Source: Streptomyces cellostaticus (GTDB lineage Bacteria > Actinomycetota > Actinomycetes > Streptomycetales > Streptomycetaceae). Taken from it: a stretch of 64,000 bases of DNA. This document shows positions 1-8,638 of this stretch, piece after piece; the stretch's first letter is position 1, and every line of letters starts with the position of its first letter. The stretch is from positions 151,448 to 215,447 of the forward strand of contig NZ_KQ948030.1 of NCBI RefSeq assembly GCF_001513965.1. The letters are read 5' to 3'. The position numbers and the translations under genes are program-made. Under the pieces are notes generated by a model that did no database searches, was not told where the DNA came from, and was given only the letters and a program-made list of their open reading frames with translations.

Positions 1-968
1 TTCGTGTGCAGTTCGCGGCCGGGCTTCAGCTCGGCGAGGATCGCCTCGACGTGCCGCTCGACCTCGACGGCGAAGGCGACGCGCGGGCCCCCGAAGCCGA
101 GGGCGATCTCGCGCAGCATCCGTGAACGGGGGTCCTCCGTGCGGTAGACGGCGTGCCCGAAACCCATGATGCGGTCGCCTGCGAGCACCCGCTCCCGGAT
201 CCAGGAGTCGATCCGGTCCGGCGTCCCGATCGTGTCCAGGGTGTCGAGGGCACGGCTGGGCGCCCCGCCGTGCAGCGGCCCGGACAGTGCGCCCACGGCC
301 CCGACGAGACAGGCGGCCACGTCGGCGCCCGTGGACGCGATGACCCGCGCGGTGAAGGTTGATGCATTGAATCCGTGATCAATGGTTGAGATCAGGTATT
401 GCTCGACCGCTCTGGCCCGCCGGGGGTCCGGTTCCTCGCCGGTGAGCATGTAGAGGTAATTGGCCGCGTACGACAGGTCGTCGCGCGGCTCCACGGGGTC
501 GAGTCCCTGCCCGAGCCGGTACAGCGCGGTGAGCAGCGTCGGTACCGCCGCACAGGCGGCGACGGTGTCCGCACGGCGCCGGCCGGCATCCACGTCGTAC
601 ACCGGCCGGAACTCCTTCGCCGCGCCGAACAGCGACAGCGCGGTGCGCATGCCGGCGAGCGGGCCGCAGGTGCGGCTGGCCTCCGCGAGGGCAGGAAGGG
701 CGGCCCCGACCTCCTCGGGCAGCCGGCGCAGCGCCGCGGTCTCGGCGGTGAAGGCAGCCCGGCGCTCCGCGTCCGGGAGTGCGCCGTGGACGAGGAGATG
801 CCAGACGTCTTCGAAGCCGCGGGTCCGCGCGAGTTCGACGGCCGAGTACTGGCGGTAGTGGTAGAAGCCCTCGAGCCCCCGGACGTCTCCGATCTCGGTG
901 TCGGTGACGACGACCCCCGCGAGGCCGCGCGGTACGTCGACAACGGGTGCGGTCCTGTTGATGGACAT
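1..968 (-). CDS. Citrate synthase-like protein, C-terminus beyond window edge
   Basis: This gene encodes a citrate synthase family protein (acetyl-CoA or propionyl-CoA plus oxaloacetate to citrate or methylcitrate). About 322 residues are visible and the C-terminus is lost at the window edge. Family motifs in order are GLEGFYHYRQYSAVEL near the N-terminus, DDLSYAANYLYML, the substrate-binding segment STIDHGFNASTF, the CoA/catalytic segment SGPLHGGAPSRAL, and MGFGHAVYRTEDPRS with the active-site His. The ATG at 968 has a strong GGGAGGA ribosome site. It is divergent from a second citrate-synthase-like gene, with about 100 bp between them. Sequence alone does not separate citrate from 2-methylcitrate synthase. 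The family assignment is secure; the exact substrate is inference. Confidence 0.9.
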   Translation of the reverse strand, partial: MSINRTAPVVDVPRGLAGVVVTDTEIGDVRGLEGFYHYRQYSAVELARTRGFEDVWHLLVHGALPDAERRAAFTAETAALRRLPEEVGAALPALAEASRTCGPLAGMRTALSLFGAAKEFRPVYDVDAGRRRADTVAACAAVPTLLTALYRLGQGLDPVEPRDDLSYAANYLYMLTGEEPDPRRARAVEQYLISTIDHGFNASTFTARVIASTGADVAACLVGAVGALSGPLHGGAPSRALDTLDTIGTPDRIDSWIRERVLAGDRIMGFGHAVYRTEDPRSRMLREIALGFGGPRVAFAVEVERHVEAILAELKPGRELHT

Positions 969-999
969 GATGTTCCTCCCTGGACTTGATCCGACTGTC

Positions 1000-1045
1000 C
1001 ATGCTTGACTCATTTCCTGTCAACGTTGAGTGAATCAATGCATGG
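1000..1045. promoter_or_regulatory. Palindromic operator/promoter region between divergent citrate synthase genes
   Basis: The short divergent intergenic region holds the perfect 10-bp palindrome TCAACGTTGA at 1020-1029. It sits between a TTGACTCA at 1005-1012 and a reverse-complement-like TGAGTGAATCAA at 1027-1038. A further AACATGTT lies at 1051-1058. Such nested symmetry in a shared promoter is typical of a dimeric regulator site. The HTH-bearing neighbour is an obvious candidate to bind it. The binding protein is inference. Confidence 0.5.
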
Positions 1046-1071
1046 CTCTCAACATGTTCGAGGCGGCTACG

Positions 1072-2337
1072 GTGACCTCCATGCGCGATCACGAACCCAC
1101 CCCCGGCCGTCCCGGGCGAAGGCTGACCACCAAGGAGACCGCCGAGGTGCTCGGCGTGAAGCCGGAGACGGTGTATGCCTACGTGAGCCGTGGCCTGCTC
1201 AGCAGCAGGCGTGAACCCGGCGGCCGCGCCAGCACCTTCGACGCCAAGGAGGTCGAGGCCCTCGCCCGGCGCAACCGGCGCGAAGCCGCGGGAAGTCCGG
1301 GCTCCGGCGGGGACCTGTCCGTCCGGACCCGGATCACTCTGATCGACAAGGACCGGTACTACTTCCGTGGCGTCGACGCCACGGAGCTGGCCGCCCGCCA
1401 CTCCTACGAGGAGGTCGCGGAGTGGCTGTGGACGGGCCGCCTGACCCCGGGCGTGACCTTCACCGCGCCACAGGCCACCGTCGAGGTCGCCCGCCACGTC
1501 GTGAACGCCCTGCCCGAGCACACGTCCCCCACCGACCGGCTGCGGGTGGCGGCGATCGCCGCGGCGGCCGGGGACCCGCTGCGCTTCGACCTGTCCGAGG
1601 AGGCCGTGCTCAGCACGGCACGCATCCTCATCCCCACCCTCGTCGCCGCGCTGCCACCGGTCCTGCACGCACCCAAGGACGACGGCCCGCTGGCCCACCG
1701 CCTGTGGGGCCGGCTGACCGGCCGCCCCGCCGACGAGGCGTCACTGCGCGTCCTGGACACCGCCCTCGCCCTGCTCGCCGATCACGACCTGGCCGCCTCC
1801 ACGCTCGCCGTCCGGGTCGCCGCCTCGGCCCGCGCGCACGCCTACGCGGCCGTCTCGGCCGGGCTCGGCGTCCTGGAGGGCCCGCTGCACGGAGCCTCCA
1901 GTGGCCTGGCCCACCGGATGCTGCTCGACGTGCTCGACCAGGGGACCGCGGTCCCGGTGATCGCGGACGAGCTGCGCGCGGGCCGCCGTATCCCCGGACT
2001 CGGCCACCTGCTCTACGTCGGCGAGGACCCGCGCGCGCGGGTGCTGTTCGGCCTCCTGGAGCAGGTCCCGCGCGCGGAGCCCGCCCTGCTCGCGGCCCGC
2101 GACATCGTCGCCACGACCGCCCGCCACACCCCGCTGCACGCCAACGTCGACCTGGCGCTGGCCGTGTTCACCGCCTCCAGCGGCATGCCCGCCACAGCCG
2201 GCGAGACGATCTTCGCCGTCGCCCGCACGGCGGGCTGGATCGCCCACGCCCTGGAGGAGTACGGCGAGCGCCCGCTGCGTATGCGCCCCGTCGGTCACTA
2301 CGTCGGTCCGCGGCCTCCGCAACCCCTCCCGGAGTAG
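1072..2337 (+). CDS. Citrate synthase-like protein with N-terminal helix-turn-helix
   Basis: This is a citrate synthase family protein of about 421 residues. It carries an extra N-terminal DNA-binding-like domain: RRLTTKETAEVLGVKPETVYAY is a MerR/excisionase-style helix-turn-helix within the first 50 residues. The citrate synthase fold follows, with RYYFRGVDATELAARHSYEEVAEWLW, the GPLHGASSGLAHRML segment and GLGHLLYVGEDPRA in place of the usual GFGHxVY. The His motifs are therefore partly kept. I chose GTG 1072 because GAGGCGG lies six bases upstream; ATG 1081 is the alternative. The gene is divergent from another citrate synthase and may regulate it, or itself, through the palindromes between them. 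Catalytic competence is uncertain and the regulatory role is inference. Confidence 0.85.
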   Translation: MTSMRDHEPTPGRPGRRLTTKETAEVLGVKPETVYAYVSRGLLSSRREPGGRASTFDAKEVEALARRNRREAAGSPGSGGDLSVRTRITLIDKDRYYFRGVDATELAARHSYEEVAEWLWTGRLTPGVTFTAPQATVEVARHVVNALPEHTSPTDRLRVAAIAAAAGDPLRFDLSEEAVLSTARILIPTLVAALPPVLHAPKDDGPLAHRLWGRLTGRPADEASLRVLDTALALLADHDLAASTLAVRVAASARAHAYAAVSAGLGVLEGPLHGASSGLAHRMLLDVLDQGTAVPVIADELRAGRRIPGLGHLLYVGEDPRARVLFGLLEQVPRAEPALLAARDIVATTARHTPLHANVDLALAVFTASSGMPATAGETIFAVARTAGWIAHALEEYGERPLRMRPVGHYVGPRPPQPLPE

Positions 2338-2372
2338 GACAGAGGCACGGCCGGAAGTCGCCCCGGGGAGAG

Positions 2373-2391
2373 TCAGGTTAGGCTCACCTCT
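2373..2391 (+). promoter_or_regulatory. Iron box (DmdR/DtxR-type operator)
   Basis: TCAGGTTAGGCTCACCTCT matches the Streptomyces iron-box consensus TTAGGTTAGGCTCACCTAA at 16 of 19 positions by hand count (consensus from memory). It ends on the base before the GTG start of the ferredoxin-like gene. Bound repressor would block transcription start and ribosome access, and the mRNA is probably leaderless. This implies induction under iron starvation. Confidence 0.75.
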
Positions 2392-3333
2392 GTGAGTAGG
2401 TGCGCGACCGTCTCCCGGAGCCTTGACGAGCCCATTTCCGGCACGGCTGCCACGGCGACGACGTGGCTGCTGCTGGAACAGTCCGGACCATGGGGTGCCA
2501 AGGCACTCACTTCGAGCCATCTCGACCCCGCGCTGGGCCGTGCCTTGGAGGCCGCCGCCGAGGGAACCGGCGTCCGCATCGCGCTCATCCGGCGCCCCGG
2601 CCGCCATGCCGACCTCGGCACCTCGGCGCTCCGGCATGTGTACGCGGCCCACACTGTTCCCGGAAACGTATGGCTGCACAGCGCCACCACCCGCGATCCA
2701 CGCCGACTGCTCGGCCTCGACTTCGCCGCCCTCGGCGCGGGCGACCACCGTTCCTTCGGCGCGGCGCTCGACGGCCGGCTGCACACGGGCGACCCGCTCG
2801 CGCTCGTGTGCACCAACGGCAAGCGCGACCGCTGCTGCGCCCTTCTGGGTCGTCCCCTGGCCGCCGAGCTGACCGCGTCCGGTGTGCGGGGCGTCTGGGA
2901 GGTCACCCATCTGGGTGGTCATCGCTTCTCGCCGACGGTGCTCGTCCTGCCGTACGGCTACGCCTACGGCCGCGCGGAGGCGCGCACCATCAAGGAGGCC
3001 TTGCACGGGGTCCAGGAGGGGCGCGTGGTGGTTGAGGGGTGCCGGGGGTGCTCCGCCTGGGAACGACCCGGCCAGGCGGCCGAGCTGGCCGTGCGCTCGG
3101 TGGCGGACGAGTACGCGGCGGGCGCGCTGAGCGTCGTACGGACCGAGGGCAGGGCACCTCGCTGGGAGGTCACCGTCGCCCACGCCGACGGCCGCCGCTG
3201 GCGGGTCACGGTGGCGCAGGGCGCGTCCTTGCCGCCGCGCCCGGAGAGCTGCGGTGCCGCGGTGCTCGGGGCGCCGGCGCGGATGGACGTGGTGGCGGTG
3301 CGCGAGCTGAGGACGACGGCGCTGGCGAGCTGA
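2392..3333 (+). CDS. Sucrase/ferredoxin-like family protein, iron-box controlled
   Basis: This 313-residue protein belongs to the sucrase/ferredoxin-like (thioredoxin-fold ferredoxin) family. It shows CTNGKRDRCCALLG near residues 141-154, the family motif EVTHLGGHRFSPTVLVLPYG, and a later CRGCSAWER. These cysteines could bind a 2Fe-2S cluster. The GTG start touches an iron box, so the protein probably serves iron metabolism, for example as an electron donor for ferric-siderophore reduction or iron-sulfur traffic. No secretion signal is seen, so it should be cytoplasmic. It is separated from its neighbours and appears monocistronic. Family call is good; the specific role is inference. Confidence 0.8.
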   Translation: MSRCATVSRSLDEPISGTAATATTWLLLEQSGPWGAKALTSSHLDPALGRALEAAAEGTGVRIALIRRPGRHADLGTSALRHVYAAHTVPGNVWLHSATTRDPRRLLGLDFAALGAGDHRSFGAALDGRLHTGDPLALVCTNGKRDRCCALLGRPLAAELTASGVRGVWEVTHLGGHRFSPTVLVLPYGYAYGRAEARTIKEALHGVQEGRVVVEGCRGCSAWERPGQAAELAVRSVADEYAAGALSVVRTEGRAPRWEVTVAHADGRRWRVTVAQGASLPPRPESCGAAVLGAPARMDVVAVRELRTTALAS

Positions 3334-3431
3334 GCCGACACTCCCCCGCAGCCGTTCCTTCAAGAATTGGTCAAGAGATTCCCGCCACACCCCCTACGAC
3401 GACGACCGTCCGCCCACGTACCGTCGTGGAC

Positions 3432-5132
3432 ATGAGCCCCACTGCCCCCGCACGCCGTCTGCGCCTCGGTATGCCGCGGCGGGTGTTCTCGCAGGTGCTG
3501 CTGATGCAGGTGGCGATCGCCGCGGGCGTCGCAGTGCTCGCGACCGGGCTCTTCCTGGCGCCGCTGAGCAAGCAGCTGGACCATGAGGCGATGCGCCGCG
3601 CGCTGGCCATCGCCCAGACCACGGCACAGGACCCGCACATCGCCGAAGGCGTCCAGACCACCCCGCCGACCAGGAACGGCCCGGTACAGAAGGAGGCCGA
3701 GCGGATCCGGAAGGCCACGCACGCCGAGTACATCGTGGTGCTGAACCGGCGCAAGATCCGCTGGTCGCATCCCACCCCGAGCGAGATCGGCCGCCCCGTC
3801 TCCACCGACCCCAGCGACGCCCTGGCCGGCAAGGAGGTCATGGAGATCGACAAGGGCACCCTGGGCCGCTCGGCCCGCGGCAAGGTGCCCCTGTACGACG
3901 CCGACCACCGGATCATCGGGGCGGTCTCGGTCGGCATCGCGTACGACAGCGTGCGGGCCCGCCTGATCAGCGCGATCCCGGGATTGTTCGCCTACGCCGG
4001 CGGTGCCCTCGCGGTGGGCGCGCTGGCCGCCTGGCTGATCTCCCGCCGGGTCCAGCGGCAGACCCGGGACCTGGCCTTCTCCGACATCTCGGCGCTGCTC
4101 GCCGAGCGCGAAGCGATGCTGCACGGCATCCGGGAGGGCGTGGTCGCCCTCGACCGCAGCGGCCGCATCCGCCTGCTCAACGACGAGGCCCGGAGGCTGC
4201 TGGGCATCGGCGACGAGGCCGTCGGCAAGTCCCTGGACGAGGCGCTGGGCGAGGGCCGTACCGCGGACGTCCTGGCCGGGCGGGTGACCGGCACCGACCT
4301 GCTGACCGTGCGCGGCCAGCGCGTCCTGGTCGCCAACCGCATGCCCACGGACGACGGCGCCGCCGTGGCCACCCTGCGCGACCGCACCGAGCTGGAGCAA
4401 CTGGGCCGCGAACTCGACTCCACGCGCGGCCTGATCGACGCCCTGCGCGCCCAGGACCACGAGCACGCCAACCGCATGCACACCCTGCTCGGCCTGCTGG
4501 AGCTGGAGATGTACGACGACGCCGTGGAGTTCGTCGGCGAGGTCGTCGGGGACCACCGGGCCACCGCCGAGCAGGTGACCGAGAAGATCCAGGACCCGCT
4601 GCTCGCCGCCCTGCTGGTCGGCAAGGCGACCGTGGCCGCCGAACGCGCGGTCGCCCTCTGGGTGTCGGAACGCACCCGGCTGCCGGACCGGCTGATCGAC
4701 CCGCGGGGTCTGGTCACGGTCGTGGGCAACCTCGTGGACAACGCGCTGGACGCGGTCGCCGGCACCCCGCACGCGCGCGTGGAGGTCGAGTTGCGCACCG
4801 AAGGACGTACGGTCGTCCTCCGCGTGCGCGACACCGGGCCCGGAATCCCGCAGGACCAGCAGGAGTTGATCTTCACGGAGGGGTGGTCCACCAAGAAGCC
4901 GCCCGCGCACGGCAAGCGGGGCCTCGGGCTCTCGCTGGTGCGTCGGCTCGCCGAACGACAGGGCGGGAGCGCGACGGTGAGCGCGGCGGACGGCGGGGGC
5001 GCGGAGTTCACCATCGTGCTGCCCGAGGCGCTGCCCGAACCGGAACCGGAGCCCGTGCTCACCGGGTCCGTGGAGGCCGGTGCCACGCCCCCTGCGCGCA
5101 TTTCGACCGCCGCCGAGGAGGAGGCGCGATGA
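3432..5132 (+). CDS. Sensor histidine kinase, CitA/DcuS type
   Basis: This is a membrane sensor kinase of 566 residues in the CitA/DcuS group that senses small carboxylates or similar solutes. TM1 is near residues 20-43. An extracytoplasmic PDC-like sensor follows (about 45-180, including HAEYIVVLNRRKIRWSHP and IGAVSVGIAYDSV), then TM2 (GLFAYAGGALAVGALAAWLI) and a PAS domain (REGVVALDRSGRIRLLNDEA). The Spo0B-like phosphoacceptor segment is DHEHANRMHTLLGLLELE. The HATPase domain shows NLVDNALDAV, DTGPGIP and GKRGLGLSLVRRLA. The C-terminal tail is rich in Pro and Glu. Its stop overlaps the next ATG (ATGA), so the response regulator is translationally coupled. The start is the first ATG before the TM1 segment; no clear ribosome site is present, so the mRNA may be leaderless. 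Confidence 0.92.
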   Translation: MSPTAPARRLRLGMPRRVFSQVLLMQVAIAAGVAVLATGLFLAPLSKQLDHEAMRRALAIAQTTAQDPHIAEGVQTTPPTRNGPVQKEAERIRKATHAEYIVVLNRRKIRWSHPTPSEIGRPVSTDPSDALAGKEVMEIDKGTLGRSARGKVPLYDADHRIIGAVSVGIAYDSVRARLISAIPGLFAYAGGALAVGALAAWLISRRVQRQTRDLAFSDISALLAEREAMLHGIREGVVALDRSGRIRLLNDEARRLLGIGDEAVGKSLDEALGEGRTADVLAGRVTGTDLLTVRGQRVLVANRMPTDDGAAVATLRDRTELEQLGRELDSTRGLIDALRAQDHEHANRMHTLLGLLELEMYDDAVEFVGEVVGDHRATAEQVTEKIQDPLLAALLVGKATVAAERAVALWVSERTRLPDRLIDPRGLVTVVGNLVDNALDAVAGTPHARVEVELRTEGRTVVLRVRDTGPGIPQDQQELIFTEGWSTKKPPAHGKRGLGLSLVRRLAERQGGSATVSAADGGGAEFTIVLPEALPEPEPEPVLTGSVEAGATPPARISTAAEEEAR

Positions 5133-5809
5133 TCGAGGTCCTGGTCGTGGACGACGACACCCGGGTCGCCCGGGTCAACGCCGCCTACGTCGAGAAAGTG
5201 CCCGGCTTTCACGTGGCCGGCGAGGCGCACAACGCGGCCGAGGCGCTGAGCCGGCTGGAGACGCTGCCGAGGCTCGACCTGGTCCTCATGGACCACTACC
5301 TGCCCGACGACACCGGGCTCGCGGTCGTCCAGGAGATGCGCAGGCGCGGCCACCAGACCGACGTGATCATGGTGACGGCCGCGCGGGACGTGTCGACCGT
5401 CCAGGCGGCCATGCGGCACGGCGCCCTGCAGTACCTGGTGAAACCATTCGCCTTCGCCGGGCTGCGGGCCAAGCTGGAGGCGTACGCCCAGCTGCGCCGC
5501 ACGCTGGACGGCGGCGGCGAGGCCGAACAGGCCGAGGTGGACCGCATCTTCGGCGCCCTGTCCGCGCCGTCGGAGCCGGGGCTGCCCAAGGGGCACTCCC
5601 CCACCACCGCCGAACTGGTGCGCCAGGCCCTGATGAGCGCCGAGGGGCCGCTGTCCGCCCAGGAGATCGCCGAGCGGACCGGGGTGAGCCGCCAGACCGC
5701 CCAGCGCTATCTGAAGCTCCTGGAGCGCACCGGACGGGCCCGGCTGACCCTGAAATACGGCGACGCGGGCCGCCCGGAACACCGTTACGTGTGGGCGACC
5801 CGCGCCTGA
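5129..5809 (+). CDS. CitB/DcuR-type response regulator, partner of the preceding kinase
   Basis: This 226-residue response regulator has a receiver domain with acidic pocket VVDDD (residues 6-10), phosphoacceptor Asp55 (LVLMDHYLPDDTG) and the conserved Lys in LVKPF. A C-terminal winged helix-turn-helix follows, with SAQEIAERTGVSRQTAQRYL near residues 171-190. The ATG overlaps the kinase stop (ATGA) and follows GAGGAGGAGGCG, so the pair is one operon. It ends 13 bp from the convergent stop of the ABC importer operon. A close paralogue lies at 8759-9451 on the far side of that operon. This suggests that solute uptake by the importer or the nearby SSS symporter is the regulated function; that link is inference. 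Confidence 0.92.
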   Translation: MIEVLVVDDDTRVARVNAAYVEKVPGFHVAGEAHNAAEALSRLETLPRLDLVLMDHYLPDDTGLAVVQEMRRRGHQTDVIMVTAARDVSTVQAAMRHGALQYLVKPFAFAGLRAKLEAYAQLRRTLDGGGEAEQAEVDRIFGALSAPSEPGLPKGHSPTTAELVRQALMSAEGPLSAQEIAERTGVSRQTAQRYLKLLERTGRARLTLKYGDAGRPEHRYVWATRA

Positions 5810-5822
5810 GCGGGCTTGCGCC

Positions 5823-6866
5823 TTACTTGGCAGCCTTGACGAACTCGGTCGTGTACGTCTTGCTCAGGTCCACGTCGGCGTTCTTGATGTTGGGGTTGAA
5901 CGCCTTGAGGACCTTCTCGACGGTCTCGGGGCCGTTGGCGGGCATCACGCCGTCCTTGGTGAACATCGGCAGGCTGCTCTTGATCGCGTCGGCGTAGAGC
6001 GTCTTGTCGCCCTGGGAGTAGTCGGCGGGCATCTTGGCCGCGATCTCGGACGCGCTGTGGGTGGACATCCAGTTGAGCGTCTTGACGAATGCATTGACCA
6101 GCTTCTGGACGGTGTCCTTGTGGCTGTTCACCCAGTCCGTCTGCATGTACAGACTGGACGACGGGTAGGGGCCGCCCAGTGCAGCCTGCGAGCCCTCGGG
6201 GGTGCGCATGTCGATGAGCACCTTGCCCGCCTTCTTCGACAGGATCGTGGCAACCGTCGGGTCGGTCGTCATGCCGGCGTCGATGGAGCCCCTCTGGAGC
6301 GCCGCGATGAAGGTGGGGCCGGCCCCGACGGCGACCGGGCTGAAGTCGCTCACCTTCACGCCGTTCTTGACCGCGAGGTACTTGGTGAGGAAGTCGGTCG
6401 AGGCGCCGAGGCCGGTGACACCGAGCTTCTTGCCCTTGAAGTCCTTGGGCGACGTGATGTCGCCCGCCCTCTTGGTGGAGACGACCTCCACCTCGCCGGG
6501 CGCCTGCGAGAACTGCACGACGGACTCGACGGCCTTGCCCTTCGTCTGGAGGTCGAGGGTGTGGTCGTAGAAGCCGACCGCTCCCTGGACCTGGCCGGAG
6601 ACGAGCGCAGTCTCGGCCTGGACACCGGCGGGCTCGCTCAGCAGTTCCACGTCGAGGCCCTCGGCGTCGAAGTAGCCGAGCTGCTGGGTGAGCATCGCGG
6701 GCAGGTAGATGACCTTGTCCAGGCCACCGACCATGATCTTGACCTTCGTACCCTTGCCGTCGCCGGTGGAAGCGGTGCTCGACGCGTCATTGGCGCAGGC
6801 GGTGAGGGAGGTGAGGGCAAGCAGGCCGGCGGCGGCGAGCGACGCGTGTCTGGCGGTCTTGTGCAT
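5823..6866 (-). CDS. ABC importer substrate-binding lipoprotein, SsuA/NMT1-like
   Basis: This 347-residue solute-binding lipoprotein starts with a short basic signal sequence, and lipobox LTAC puts Cys at about residue 24. The mature part has the NMT1/SsuA layout (MVGGLDKVIYLPAMLTQQLGYF, then SGQVQGAVGFYDHTL and GKKLGVTGLGASTDF). It would present nitrate-, sulfonate-, taurine- or pyrimidine-like ligands to the membrane permease encoded just downstream of its promoter. It is the last gene of the ATPase-permease-binding protein operon, which reads toward lower coordinates. The ligand cannot be told from sequence by eye. Confidence 0.9.
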   Translation of the reverse strand: MHKTARHASLAAAGLLALTSLTACANDASSTASTGDGKGTKVKIMVGGLDKVIYLPAMLTQQLGYFDAEGLDVELLSEPAGVQAETALVSGQVQGAVGFYDHTLDLQTKGKAVESVVQFSQAPGEVEVVSTKRAGDITSPKDFKGKKLGVTGLGASTDFLTKYLAVKNGVKVSDFSPVAVGAGPTFIAALQRGSIDAGMTTDPTVATILSKKAGKVLIDMRTPEGSQAALGGPYPSSSLYMQTDWVNSHKDTVQKLVNAFVKTLNWMSTHSASEIAAKMPADYSQGDKTLYADAIKSSLPMFTKDGVMPANGPETVEKVLKAFNPNIKNADVDLSKTYTTEFVKAAK

Positions 6867-6929
6867 GGCGGTTCACGTCCTTGTGAGAGGGCGGTGCGGG
6901 GAAGACGGGGGGTGGCTGGGGAGGGGCGG

Positions 6930-7793
6930 TCAGTGCCCGGAGTTGGTGGCCTTCCAGCGGAAGATGCGGCGCTCGGCGAAGGTGAGCAGCCCCTCCGCGA
7001 CGAGGGCGACGACCGCGAGGATGACCATCGCGGCGTACACGCCGGCGGAGTTCAAGGTGCCCTGCGACTGGGCGACGAGCAGGCCGATGCCCTTGGTGGC
7101 GCCGATGTACTCGCCGACGATGGCGCCGATGAGGGCGAAGCCGAAGCTGACGTGGAGGCTGGTGAAGATCCAGGAGGTGGCCGACGGGATGACCACCTGG
7201 AGGGTCACCTGGCGGTCGCTGGCGCCCAGGATCCGGGCGTTGGCGACCAGGTTGCGGTCGACTTCGCGGGAACCCTGGAAGGCGTTGAAGAACACCGGGA
7301 AGAAGACCAGCACCACGGCCGAGGCGACCTTGGAGGCGGGGCCGAGCCCGAACCAGATCAGGAAGATTGGGGCGAGGACGATCCTCGGTATGGAGTTGAG
7401 CACCTTGATGTAGGGACCAAGGAGATCGGCGAGGAAAGTGATCCGTCCGAGGGCGATACCGAAGAGGACACCGGCCGCGACGCCGATGATCCAGCCGAGG
7501 AGTGCCTCGTACAGCGTGTACCAGATCTGCTCGCCCAGGGAGCCGAGCGCCGTCCCGTGGGTCAGCCATGTGTAGATCTGGTCCCAGATGTCCGAGGGCA
7601 TCGAGAAGTTGAACGGGTCGATGACCTTGGCCCGGGACAGCGCTTCCCACAGGCCGAGCACGGCCACCAGGAGCAGTATCCGGGCGGCCGCGACGACCAC
7701 CTTGCGTCTGCGGGCGGCCTGGGCCCGCGACTGCGCGCGGTCCGGAATCTTGGCGGTCTCGACGACCGGCGTGGTGATGACCTCAGGCGACAT
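6930..7793 (-). CDS. ABC importer permease, SsuC/TauC-like
   Basis: This inner-membrane permease has about 287 residues and at least six hydrophobic segments, beginning VVVAAARILLLVAVLGLWEAL. The ATPase-contact loop is the EAA-type SREVDRNLVANARILGASDRQ. I start it at ATG 7793, preceded by GAGAGGGG; an in-frame GTG at 7802 is weaker. The start overlaps the ATPase gene end (7783) by 11 bases, so the two are coupled. The binding protein follows after 63 bp. This is the SsuC/TauC/NrtB-type family. Confidence 0.92.
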   Translation of the reverse strand: MSPEVITTPVVETAKIPDRAQSRAQAARRRKVVVAAARILLLVAVLGLWEALSRAKVIDPFNFSMPSDIWDQIYTWLTHGTALGSLGEQIWYTLYEALLGWIIGVAAGVLFGIALGRITFLADLLGPYIKVLNSIPRIVLAPIFLIWFGLGPASKVASAVVLVFFPVFFNAFQGSREVDRNLVANARILGASDRQVTLQVVIPSATSWIFTSLHVSFGFALIGAIVGEYIGATKGIGLLVAQSQGTLNSAGVYAAMVILAVVALVAEGLLTFAERRIFRWKATNSGH

Positions 7794-8598
7794 GGGCGGC
7801 ACCCCTCTCGCGGGTGATGCGGACCTCTTCGCCGAGGGACTCCCAGATCTCGCGGTAGATCTCGATGAACTGCGGCTCCAGGCGCACGGACTCGACCTTG
7901 CGCGGCCGGGGCAGGTGGATGTCGAAGACCTGCTTCACGGTCGCCGGTCCTGCGGTCATCACGACGACCTTGTCGGCCAGCGCGATGGACTCCTCGAGGT
8001 CGTGGGTGACGAAGACGACGGAGGCGCCTGTGCCCTCCCACAGGTCCAGGAGCTCGTCCGACATCAGGGCCCGGGTCTGCACGTCGAGCGCGGAGAACGG
8101 CTCGTCCATGAGCAGGATCTCGGGGTCGTTGACGAAGGTTGCGGCGAGGGCGACGCGCTTGCGCTGGCCGCCGGAGAGCTGGTGCGGATAGCGGTCCTCG
8201 AAGCCCGCGAGTCCCACTCGGGCCAGCCAGTCCCGCGCCTTCTCCTTGGCCTCCGCCTTCGGTACGCCGCGGAACCGGAGACCCGCCATGACGTTGGACA
8301 GGACCGTGCGCCACGGGAAGGTGGCGTCCTGCTGGAAGACGAAACCGACCTTGTCGCCGACGCCGGCGACCGGCTTCCCGGCCACCAGCACCTCGCCCTC
8401 AGTGGGCTCCTCCAGGCCGCTGACCAGGGTCAGCGTGGTGGACTTCCCGCAGCCGGTCGGGCCGACGACGGCCACGAACTCACCGCGCCCGATGGTGAGG
8501 TCCAGATCCCGGACGGCGGTGTGCAGACCCCCCGACGGGGTCCTGAAGGTTTTGCTCGCGCCCCGTAGCTCGATGGCGGGGCTGGTGTCTGCGCTCAT
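7783..8598 (-). CDS. ABC importer ATP-binding protein, SsuB/TauB-like
   Basis: This ABC ATPase of 271 residues powers the adjacent importer. It has Walker A GPTGCGKSTT, a Q-loop FVFQQDATFPW, signature LSGGQRKRVALA, Walker B ILLMDEPFSALD and switch His in FVTHDLEE. The start at ATG 8598 (MSADTSPAIELRG) fits the family length; an upstream in-frame start would add an Arg/Pro-rich stretch without support. It is the first gene of the three-gene operon. It faces the divergent response regulator at 8759 across a promoter region full of TTTTGCTC repeats. One further copy of the repeat, TTTTGCTCGC at 8550-8559, lies inside the 5' coding region. Confidence 0.93.
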   Translation of the reverse strand: MSADTSPAIELRGASKTFRTPSGGLHTAVRDLDLTIGRGEFVAVVGPTGCGKSTTLTLVSGLEEPTEGEVLVAGKPVAGVGDKVGFVFQQDATFPWRTVLSNVMAGLRFRGVPKAEAKEKARDWLARVGLAGFEDRYPHQLSGGQRKRVALAATFVNDPEILLMDEPFSALDVQTRALMSDELLDLWEGTGASVVFVTHDLEESIALADKVVVMTAGPATVKQVFDIHLPRPRKVESVRLEPQFIEIYREIWESLGEEVRITRERGAAHVA

Positions 8599-8638
8599 GG
8601 GCCGGGACGGTAGGTGTGGCCCCGGCCACAGCAGCAGT

